The notes under the pieces: generated by a model
Database searches by the model: none
Seen by the model: only the letters and a program-made list of their open reading frames with translations
Told to the model about the DNA's origin: nothing
Shown here: positions 11,290 through 19,870 of the stretch, piece by piece
How positions within the stretch are numbered: the stretch's first letter is position 1
Layout: every line of letters starts with the position of its first letter
Translations under genes and position numbers: made by a program
Source: Fragilaria crotonensis
Taxonomy: Eukaryota; Bacillariophyta; Fragilariophyceae; Fragilariales; Fragilariaceae
Direction of reading: 5' to 3'
Length of the DNA: 27,016 bases
NCBI GenBank assembly: GCA_022925895.1
Contig: JAKSYS010000762.1
Span: 1-27,016, forward strand

Positions 11290-13337
11290 TTAGTATCGTA
11301 GACTCAGTTTGCTGCGCGCGCTGCCAGTGGATAGACTAGTATGCTGCATGTTTCTGACAACTGGTTGAGGACTGAGCATTGGGTCTGGTTCTTCCTGCGT
11401 CAATGCTTCAGCATCATCGATTTGGACTGCAGCAAAAGGCTGCTCGTCGAAGGTATGAATCATTCCGGTGTACTGCTGCTCACACTCTGACACCCACGCC
11501 TCGAAAACATGACAAAGCAGTTGGCACTTCGTTTCCGAACCGCGGCAAAAGATACGTATGCTGTTTTCTTGGTAGACCTTGGGAAGGTGCGCGGCGTACT
11601 CGGCCGGTGAGGCCTCAAGCGCTTCTGGTAGGTCATCGAACGGATTGACAAGCAAACGCAGGTCTCGTTTCGGTAGAAATCGCATGAGGAGCAGCGGATT
11701 GCAGTCTTTCGCGCCCATATGAATCTTTCTCCGTTCCACGAGAACGTCATTTCTTACCAGGCCGACACCGTTCTCGTAAATGCCACGGACTTGAAGGAGC
11801 TCCTGCTCTATGTCTTCCTCCGACTTCGCCCACAGGATAGCATCCAATTCATTGTCCAAATCAATCTTTCGTGCTGCTACACACTTGTAGAGATCACGTT
11901 TGCGCAATCGATGAATCAAGTCCTGTGCAGGCCTGAGTCGAGGGTCAGGATTGAACTCAATCAAATCAATGATTGAATCTCGCATTCTCACATAGACTTG
12001 AGGGTCACACATGGCACGACTGAGAGGCAGAGGTTGTCCGAAAGCAAATGGCGGCAATCGAAAGTATGGATCGGCCAAGGCCATGATATCTGCAATCATG
12101 AATGTTGACGCTTGTGTTGTCTTGTGGGTGTAAACGGTGGAATGTAGTTTGAAGCGATGATGAAAGAATGATACACACATTTCGGCGCACTTTTCTGGAT
12201 AGCAAATCATCAAGTGCTGTTGAGGGTATTTGTCGTTGCAGTAGAAACACATGTCTGGACGAGGACAAAGGCCCCACGCAACCACCGCCTCTTCTATCAA
12301 CCTAAAATCAATTTCACCGCTGCCTCTGAAGGCACGTCGATGGTCCCTTGCAAAGTAGTCAATCTTGTCGACATCCAAACCTGAATGTCGATTCGAAACG
12401 ATGTCATACAAAAACCTGATATCGTTTAGGACGACCAACAAAGCCCGATTCATCTGGCAGTGGGTGTCGCGGTGAATACCAATGGGGTTTGGCGAGAATC
12501 ATTTCTTTTATGAAGATCCAATCTCGAGATGTCATGACTAAGTCGGTGTTCGGGGTTTTACGCGACGAGTCGTTGTCGTTGACATCAAGCGCATCGTAGA
12601 CGCGAAAAGACGAAGCAGCGACGCCATCTCCGATTTGTTTCAGAGGCTCATCGAGATTATCTTCATCAATCGCCAAACCAAGTCCGGCAAGCATGGCATC
12701 AATCATCATGCAAGAACCGTCTTCATGCTCCCATCCATGCGGTTTTTCGGGTAATCCTTCATACTCCTTCAAAAGTTCTGGGTTCCTCTTGAGATGTTTC
12801 TCCAGTCGATTTGGGAAGGTGCTATCAAATACATGCGAATAGGGACCATGTCCGAGGTCGTGACACAACCCAGCCAACTTGACACAAAGGACGTCTTTGT
12901 CAGTGATATTCAACTTTGGCTGCCTGGTTCTAATGCGCTCTACCATTCTTTTGGCGAGATGCGCAACCCCGATGGAGTGCTCGAAGCGCCGATGATTGGC
13001 ATTCATATACGTGTGCTCGCTTGTTCCAAGTTGACACAACCCTCGAAGACGCTGGAACTGAGGAGTATCTACGATCGTCCTCATGACTGGACAAAATTCG
13101 ATCGTCGTGTGAATCTCATCGTTAGTACGACTGGGATCGACTGGCAGGAATCTGATGTTGAAGGATGTAGAGGTCAGCTTCCATGGCATTGTTATGGCGC
13201 GAAGTGCTGGAAGCGAGAACGTACCTGAGGTTCGGTCCAAGTCTTGCCCTTTTATCTTTTGGTGTTGGCTCTGTATCTTGCGTCTGTGTGATGCTGAACG
13301 GGACAAAAGCAGCATCGTTGTGTTGATGGCCATTCAT
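11290..13337 (-). CDS. SAMHD1-like HD-domain dNTP triphosphohydrolase
   Basis: Hydrolyses dNTPs to deoxynucleosides and triphosphate in characterised SAMHD1 proteins. Exon 1 (13225-13337) gives a 38-residue N-terminus with a basic KDKRAR patch (possible nuclear signal). After a 73-nt intron come the family landmarks in order: TIVDTPQFQRLRGLCQLG, NHRRFEHSIGVAHLA (metal His about 96), DVLCVKLAGLCHDLGHGPYSH (HD pair about 135-136), then FLYDIVSNRHSGLDVDKIDYFARD carrying the last metal Asp, and the long helical C-terminal region. All metal-binding residues are present. The N-terminal SAM domain of animal SAMHD1 is absent, as in many non-animal homologues. The frame breaks at 12415-12416, between GRPKRYQ and FLYDIVSN. 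Deleting one base restores a continuous protein with the same spacing as homologues. A 64-nt GT-AG intron (12416-12479) is a less likely alternative. Length about 670 residues; stop TAA at 11290. Confidence 0.9.
13152..13224 (-). other. Spliceosomal intron in the SAMHD1-like gene
   Basis: It is 73 nt long, with a strong donor (CTCAG|GTACGT), a branch-point-like GCTGAC and the acceptor ACATCAG. Splicing joins the frame starting at ATG 13337 to the conserved frame (…NLR|FLPVDPS). Without it, the only upstream sequence in the conserved frame is of unlikely composition and has no good ATG. Confidence 0.75.
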
Positions 13338-14543
13338 GATCAAAGTCTGAGCTGATTCTATTGATCGACGACGACTTTAATGACTGATGTACGGCTTGTA
13401 ATACCGGCGAATGATGAAGTCCTTCCAGGCGGAGCAGAAATGAAATCTGCACTATCCACTTTTACGTATGTGCAAACGAAAAATGGCGCGCTGACCTCCA
13501 GCGACTAACCAATCCAACAATCCCTCCTTTTCTACGTGTATGCATACTTTGTATCAATTCTATGTATGCATGCTTCCCTAACAAATGGAATAGTCCAAGT
13601 ACGCCAGACGCCGGACTCATGGTATCCGGTGACAACGGTAATGTGGGGTAGACTGTCTTAAGACTACAACAGTACTATGTGTACAGTACAGTAAATATCA
13701 ATACTATGATAGCAGTACCATAATACTGCACTCGCGCACCTGAGTCCTCACATGAGTCATGAGAGTCATAGCAACAGAGCGACGAAAAGCAGTACTTGTA
13801 CTCTCCCTAAAACCGCACACTAAGATGTTTTCTCGAACGATGATGTGAAGTCTAATGGGTATGTGAAACTGCAGCCTGGTTGAATGTACATGCCTCGACC
13901 TGATCTGCTGGTTTATGGGATGCTGGCATGATGGCGGTATGATGTATTGTATGAGATATCCACGTCAGTCCGACAGGTGCTATCCAGGATTATGGCTACT
14001 GGTGCTTAACGCGACTATGCCCCTCCCATAGTACGAGAAGATGGGCTCGCTTGGAAGCCACTATCATGTCATCGCTTCAAAGTCATGTTTCCCAAGTGCA
14101 GAATGTGCCAGCTGAGTCAAGTGATGAAACTAGAGCTAGAGCCGTGCACATGGGTCCTCTGCTGGGTTATAATTCAATCCATCGGCTCATCTAAGCATTG
14201 TTCTGTCGTCGGACTTCGTGTCCCACGGCATCCTTGAGTGGTAACAAGTTAGCAACCACCCTTTAAGGTTACGCGTTGTCAACCTAATAAAATTCCATGC
14301 AATCCTCTGCAGTGAAGAATGCGGGGTTCGAAAGGCAGAATAGTCTCCACCGCCCTGGCAAATGATCGCAAATGCAATCATTCACCTAGCTATGGAAGGG
14401 AACCGGCAAGAATTCACGCCGAACCAGTACATCAACCCCCCCCCCCACCTATGAGGGTATACTTGGGCATCAGTACAAGGAGTGATCACTGAGAAGAAGG
14501 TAGGAAAGGGAAAAGTGAGATCACACACTCGTCTGAGCTAACC
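13338..14543. other. Intergenic region
   Basis: It lies between the 5' end of the SAMHD1-like gene and the 3' end of the ketoacyl synthase gene, both on the minus strand. It contains GTAC/AGTAC-rich sequence (13660-13740) and an 11-base C run (14436-14446). No gene, RNA or element was recognised. A GGTTCGAA at about 14335 is not part of a tRNA fold. Confidence 0.55.
14436..14446. repeat. Poly-C run (11 C)
   Basis: An uninterrupted run of C in non-coding sequence. It is the longest mononucleotide tract noticed in the window and prone to length error in sequencing. Confidence 0.9.
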
Positions 14544-15824
14544 TCATCGCCATGCCCTGAAGACGAGAGACACATTCGTTCCTCCAAATCCGAAACTATT
14601 TGTCATCGCGACGACCATATCATCTTTCGGCATTGCTTCTGTCACATGTTGAAAGATTGCTTTCTCAGACTCGCTAATGACTTCCAAGTTCCGTGTCGGA
14701 GGAATCACCTTAGTGGACAGTGCCTGAACGGTAAAGGCGGCTTCCACTGCTCCTGCAGCGCCAAGTAGATGCCCTGTTGCACCCTTAGTTCCACTCACTA
14801 ACAAATTCGACCCAAACAAGGAGTTAATGGCACGGGCCTCAATCTCATCTCCAATTGGGGTCGATGTTGCGTGCGCATTCACGTAGTCGACGGTTGACGT
14901 ATCTTGTAGCATATCAGCTCTTTGGAGGGCCATGGTCATGGCACGAATTGCACCGCTACCCGTTGGGTCTGGAGATGTAATGTGATGGGCATCTCCACTT
15001 AAGCCATAACCGCACAGTTCGGCAAAGATATGAGCACCACGTTGTTGCGCATGGTTTAATTCTTCCAGAATCAAAATTGCTGCACCTTCTCCCATCACAA
15101 AACCATCACGTGCAGAATCAAACGGCCTAGAGGCAGAGTTCGGGTCGGGGTTTGACGAAAGTGCTCGTAGTCGAGTAAAACCAGCCATACTGAGAGGATC
15201 GATACAGGCCTCGGCACCACCTGCTAGCATAACATCAGCATCGCCGAATTGTATGCACCTCATAGCGTCCCCAATGGCGTGAGCACCTGCGGCGCATGCT
15301 GTCGACGGCGCGAGGTTCGGTCCTCGAAGGTGATACTCCATACTTAGTCTCCCAGCTGCTGAATTGGTCAAGACCTTCGGAACGAAGTGCGGCGTCAATC
15401 TTCGAAGGCCGTTGTGGTCCACACATCGCGCAGCTTCGACAATTTCTCGGACGCTCGACATGCCACTTCCAACACAAACTCCGACTCGGTCGTTGTAGCC
15501 AGTCTCATTGAGATAATTCTCCAAGTCGGCTTGTGCCATTGCTTCAGCACCTGCTTGGAGGGCAAATTCAACAAATCTTGCAGTTCTTGGATTCTGTTTA
15601 ACTCCCTTGACGGGAGCGGCCACATGACAGGGCAACGCCTCTGCAGTCTCCACTTCTCGAGAAAAGCTCTCGTCACTCAGGAACTGATGTCTGAGGGCTT
15701 CCTCGAGAGTCGTCACCCCCGATTCATTTGCAACCAGCGACTTCCAGGAGCTTGTTAGTGTGTTTCCCAGCGGAGTTATGGCACCCATGCCGGTCACGAC
15801 GACACGACGCATCGAACTAACCAT
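14544..15824 (-). CDS. 3-oxoacyl-[acyl-carrier-protein] synthase II (KAS II / mitochondrial OXSM type)
   Basis: Condenses malonyl-ACP with acyl-ACP in type II fatty-acid synthesis. The 426-residue protein is a full-length FabF-type thiolase fold: RRVVVTGMGAITPLGN at the N-terminus, GPNLAPSTACAAGAHAIGDA with the nucleophilic Cys177, FVMGEGAAILILEE, NAHATSTPIGD with His318, and TKGATGHLLGAAGAVEAAF with His352. NSFGFGGTN lies near the C-terminus. The Cys-His-His triad is complete. Motifs around the active site (FVPKVL, HGDADVM-like, GYGLSGDAHHI) resemble animal OXSM most, which favours the mitochondrial over the plastid isoform. Only about 5 residues precede the core at ATG 15824, so an organelle targeting peptide is missing from this exon. 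It may lie on an undetected upstream exon (an acceptor-like GTAGCATAG sits just before the start). Single uninterrupted frame; stop TGA. Confidence 0.93.
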   Translation of the reverse strand: MVSSMRRVVVTGMGAITPLGNTLTSSWKSLVANESGVTTLEEALRHQFLSDESFSREVETAEALPCHVAAPVKGVKQNPRTARFVEFALQAGAEAMAQADLENYLNETGYNDRVGVCVGSGMSSVREIVEAARCVDHNGLRRLTPHFVPKVLTNSAAGRLSMEYHLRGPNLAPSTACAAGAHAIGDAMRCIQFGDADVMLAGGAEACIDPLSMAGFTRLRALSSNPDPNSASRPFDSARDGFVMGEGAAILILEELNHAQQRGAHIFAELCGYGLSGDAHHITSPDPTGSGAIRAMTMALQRADMLQDTSTVDYVNAHATSTPIGDEIEARAINSLFGSNLLVSGTKGATGHLLGAAGAVEAAFTVQALSTKVIPPTRNLEVISESEKAIFQHVTEAMPKDDMVVAMTNSFGFGGTNVSLVFRAWR

Positions 15825-15839
15825 TGATATTTGCTCCAA

Positions 15840-17167
15840 GCTATGCTACAACTACCTTGTACTTGTCACAATTGGTGATCAACACGACGTGTCCCATCTG
15901 TCCAAAAATGGAAGTCAAGAAAAGAGAAAATGAGCACTGAGTACTCCGAACAAATAAAACAATACTGGAATACAAGAAAACGTTTTGTTTTTGTACACTT
16001 TCAATCCATATATTTATATACACGACCGGTATAGTATTCCATGAGCCAAAAACTGGGAGATCACACAAGATCATAGACAGCGCGTAGATTTGGCCTACAA
16101 GTACCAGCTACTACTACGGAGTGTCGTAATCCGTACTCGGAGTACTCCAGTACTTGTACCTTAGAATACGCCCAAGTATGCATACAAACCGCATGGCAAG
16201 TACTGTACCGTACTTTTAGTTCCAGAATTGATGCACCATACCGGTACTACCGGTACCAGTACTTGTCCTTAGAGTTCTGGTATGGTACTGTACGACCATG
16301 CATAGGATAGAGGCCGAATCGTTTCGTTTCATAAATCGGATTCGTTCCGTTTCTCTGGTGTACCGGTACTGTCCACTGTCGAGTAGGGTGTCCTGTGCAT
16401 TTCTGCGTTTGTAAATACGTCCGCTACGCACTACAATCTCAGTACGAATAAAACTATGCATATACGTATACTCGCCTCTGATCCCGGATACTGTGCGCCG
16501 CCAACTCTTCCAGACAGGATTGATCCGTCGTCACCATACTATGCATACCGGCAGCTAGCTACTAGTACTCCGCTATGTAAAACGTGCTGTTCTGGCTGGA
16601 GGACACGGATCTCGGAGTATCTGGGACACGTATCTACCGTTACCATAGGGTCCTGTACAGCGTGTCGTACATAACGACGGGATGAAACACTGCAATTGAC
16701 AAACCCGATACTGCTTACAGCCAAAAGCTGTGGTTTCAGTACCGCGAACAAGTAGATGTAGTATTCAAGTACTCGGACTACTAGTAGTGGATTACTCTAT
16801 CGGACTATCGGTATTACTCACGACTCAAAGGGTTATGTCCAGGTCCTACTGTACGTATGTCATTGTAAATGTAGTACTAGAGTACTGTATTCCGAGCATA
16901 AATTACTCCGGACTCCGGAGTAATCCCTTGCTACGAGCAGTAAACAAACTGGACATACCAGGTACCAGTATTGAGTACTCATACGCAGTATACAATTGAA
17001 AGAATCAGCGAACATGAATGCATTCTTTGTTCTTTGTGAGCAAATATGGTACTGGTAACGGGAACTCGACCGACGTCAACTACGAGGTTGAGTATGGTAC
17101 TACTCATTTTGTTTGCAGTTCCATAAGTTTTCACCATCACCGAAATTCAAGAATCAAGGAAATCACC
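15840..17167. other. Divergent intergenic region, GTAC-rich
   Basis: It lies between two divergently oriented genes, the ketoacyl synthase (-) and the 94-residue protein (+), so it must contain both promoters. Large parts (16100-16280, 16740-17000) are dense in GTACCGGTAC-, AGTACT- and CGGAGTA-type palindromes. No coding region was supported. If the ketoacyl synthase has an exon for a targeting peptide, it lies here. Confidence 0.55.
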
Positions 17168-17765
17168 ATGGCCTCCAAGAACCCTACATCTCCAGAAGCT
17201 CTCACATCAGCATTGACGAACCGAAAACAAGGGGAACGAACACGGGAAGAAGGTCGAATAAGTACGTCTCAAGGAATTGATTCATTTCCAAGGGTTCCTC
17301 CACAACATGCGAGCACCGTGTCACAGTTGGATCACATTGCCGCCATTCTTCTTAGAGCGATTGCCTTAGTGGATGAGGACCTTGATTACTTGAAGGAGAC
17401 TAATTCTGAAAGCTTGCGCGACGACCAATCGAAATCTGGTCACCATAAATAACGCGTTATCGCCCTGTCTCGCGAGGCTGCCAACGACTCCTCCTAATAG
17501 GGTTCTTCATCAGATCATTTCAGATAGTCCAATGATGGGACTCAGTCCGTGACTTTTCCTTGGAAGGCATCACGGTTCTCCATGAAGTGAAGTTTAATCT
17601 TCTAATATCATATTTCCTCGAAAATGAAAGGGCTGAGTGACACGGCACCTTGTAGATGCTACTACCGGTAGGTGCAAATGCGATTCTAGAAATACGGGGG
17701 AAACTCAGCGACTGATCAAAGGCTACTTTGACAAGGTTGCAAGGCCAAGAATCACGGTGCCATGC
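17150..17765 (+). repeat. Segmental duplication, upstream copy
   Basis: It matches 18850-19556 in the same orientation, in diverged form with indels. The match covers the small gene and about 300 bp of 3' flank. Shared landmarks include CACCATGGCCTCC-like start regions, TGGTCCAATGATG-like sequence (17526 against 19213), GATTCTAGAAAT (about 17681 against 19363) and ACGGTGCCATG (about 17754 against 19533). Boundaries are approximate. Confidence 0.65.
17168..17452 (+). CDS. Small protein of unknown function (intact member of a duplicated pair)
   Basis: A 94-residue protein starting at ATG in good context (atcaccATGGcc). Residues 1-45 are polar and probably disordered (ASKNPTSPEALTSAL, then a charged stretch). 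Residues 50-82 form a probable amphipathic helix, STVSQLDHIAAILLRAIALV, followed by DEDLDYLKE, consistent with a short coiled coil or dimerisation helix. The tail is hydrophilic. The family is not recognised. A diverged copy about 1.7 kb downstream preserves the helix (STVLLLDRVAAILLDAISFV) far better than the N-terminus. This suggests that the helix has been under selection and that the frame is really coded. The frame is open upstream to 17018, but that part has no counterpart in the copy. Confidence 0.5.
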   Translation: MASKNPTSPEALTSALTNRKQGERTREEGRISTSQGIDSFPRVPPQHASTVSQLDHIAAILLRAIALVDEDLDYLKETNSESLRDDQSKSGHHK

Positions 17766-18867
17766 CCGTGATGCTATGCCCACCAGGAGAAAAAGGACCA
17801 GAACCAGGAAACTGTGGAGAGGGAACAAGTACCCCAGACATAAATGTTAGGAAGTTTGTATATCATGAGGCAGCCGTCTGGTCCGGCAAAGGCAGAGCCC
17901 CCATTCTATGCCAACCCTGTGCCGCTTACTCTAGGCGCCTTTCCGATGCAGTACTTGGTTTATAAGCAAGACGAACTCAGCACTTCAGTCTTTTCAAGCA
18001 TTTGAATTTGTCATTTGTTTTCTATACTTCAACACACGTGGCATCAACCTCCCTATCAGACCTTCGTCAGTCTACAGTCTACAGCGCGACAAGCGCGTGA
18101 AAAATGACGACGAAAGGCATACGTAATGAGTTCTTTGTTACAAACACAAAATGTTAAACGTGTACAAAACGAACGTGGGCTCTCACTTCACGCATCGGTA
18201 TTGCATATTGTACTTTGCCCTGAGGGCGTTCGTCAAAAGAGGCCCATCGCAGCATCCCTTATTCTGTTTACCTCAAGCTCGTTAAGGCGTGGAGGAACAT
18301 TCTCAATTAAATGTGATACTAGAGTACAGAGGATGTCTTGCGAAGTACACACAACTGCTCGAATTCTTGTATCATTCCATTTAATGTCCCATCACGTTAG
18401 TCTTTACTGCTTTAGTGTGAGTGTGCTGAGTACAAGTAGCAATTGCTAAGCAAACTAATGTGTAGAAAAGTATTAGTCGCACGCCGTTTGCAATTCGCAA
18501 TATAGTTCCGAGATAATGTTTGATCGCCTTTCGAGTGACTTAGGGATATCGCAAATAATGTGCTTGCTGCATTGCATGCAGAACCAATCCCCATAAACAT
18601 CATGTCCGTTTTATGTCGAGCCACTGAATCCGACATCAACCTGCAAGTTGAACGAGTGTGACATGGCTCGGACTGTCGACATCTCATCATGCGTGGCATG
18701 CACGCATGCACATTCACGTAGATAACTCACATACATAGGGGTGGAACGAAAATGATGTGTGTTTCACATCCATTTAAGGAAAGGCATCCGCAAAGCATTC
18801 TTTGTGACAAAGGAACGCCGCAGGTGTTCTCGTTTCGTGTGTAACGTGTAACCCCATGAATTCCACA
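17453..18867. other. Spacer between the two duplicate copies
   Basis: The first 300 bp belong to the duplicated 3' flank. The rest (about 17770-18850) is unique in the window. Frames at 17762-17965 and 18126-18449 lack any recognisable feature. Nothing else was identified. Confidence 0.5.
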
Positions 18868-19556
18868 ATGGCCTCCAAAAAACTTACAAATCCAGACGCT
18901 CTATGAAACAATTGACGAACTAAACTCAAATCAGTACAAGAACGTCTCATCGTATTGATTCAATTCCAGTGACTGCTCCGCAACGGGCGAGCACCGTGTT
19001 ACTGCTGGATCGCGTTGCCGCCATTCTTCTTGACGCGATTTCCTTCGTGGACACGGATCTTGATGACTTGAAGGAGCTTAAACTGGAAGCTTGGGAGAGG
19101 ATCGATCGCAAAATCTCGTCGCTAGCAGTACCCTATTGTCGACTTACTCTTTCTGCTGGCGACAACTTCACGACACATGTTTGACACGGTCCTTTGAAAG
19201 GTAAGCCCAGCTGGTCCAATGATGTAACCCAATCCGAGACTTTTTAATTGTAAGGAACCACTGTTCTCTATACAGTGAACTTCTATCGTCTGGTATCTGT
19301 TTTCTGAACATGAAACGTACTATTTGACACGCCATCTTGTAGGTGCTGCAGTAGTATACAAATGCAATTCTAGAAATGACGGGGACACTGGACTTAATGA
19401 GCGACGAGTCAAGAGTACTCCGCAAAAGGGACTGCAAGAAGATATACTGTTTCGAATTCTATAAATAAGAGAATGCCAGTTGACTTTGCTGACAGAACTT
19501 GCTTTCTTTGGCAAGGTATTAAACCCAAGAAAACGGTGCCATGTCCATGCCATGAA
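18850..19556 (+). repeat. Segmental duplication, downstream copy
   Basis: The second, more decayed copy of 17150-17765. Nucleotide similarity is clearest over the helix-coding part and over the 3' flank. Limits are approximate. Confidence 0.6.
18868..19184 (+). pseudogene. Decayed copy of the small protein at 17168-17452
   Basis: It begins ATG GCC TCC AAA like the intact copy and matches its first 12 residues (MASKKLTNPDAL), then hits an in-frame TGA. After a shortened, frameshifted middle, the conserved helix reappears in another frame (PVTAPQRASTVLLLDRVAA, then a DTDLDDLKEL segment) and runs on past the end point of the intact copy to a stop at 19184. No ATG introduces that second frame. 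It is most simply a pseudogene. An unrecognised intron removing the broken middle would be the alternative, but no good donor was seen. Confidence 0.55.
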
Positions 19557-19870
19557 TTCACGACGCGAGCAGGCGATAGTGGACTGTTGCAACGACCACT
19601 AGAATCACAAACTGTTGCAAGCATTTTGGGATAGCGTTTTAGCTTGTCGTCGCGAACAGATTGAATGAGACTGAAACAAAAGGGGCATAAGTCGTTTCAT
19701 GTCCATGATTACATCGCAACATCACATATCCAGTCGCTGGCTTGTCAGAGGGTTTTTCAAGCTGCCCCTCATGAACCGTGCAGCCCGCTAGATTAGCTGC
19801 AGATCATTGAGCTTTACGATTCGCCTTCAGTCGAAGCACTTTACATCGTTTGCAGATTCATTCCTTGCTT
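19557..19870. other. Intergenic region
   Basis: Between the duplicated segment and the 3' end of the OSCA-like gene. No feature was recognised. Confidence 0.5.

Noticed and set aside
12416-12479. 64-nt GT-AG intron in the SAMHD1-like gene
   Set aside because: It would restore the frame and has a plausible branch point, but it removes the conserved GRPK segment whose spacing to FLYD matches homologues. A single surplus base is the simpler explanation. It is kept as an alternative in the findings.
12794-13228. 144-codon plus-strand frame
   Set aside because: Antisense to the HD-domain exon of the SAMHD1-like gene. The conserved motifs are on the minus strand.
14325-14345. GGTTCGAA as a possible tRNA T-arm
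   Set aside because: The bases on either side do not form a T-stem, and no acceptor stem or D-arm could be found upstream.
17520-17828. 102-codon minus-strand frame with a signal-peptide-like start
   Set aside because: The first codon is TTG, a stop lies just upstream with no in-frame ATG, and the only ATG is near the C-terminus. Not listed as a gene, though its similarity between duplicates is noted.
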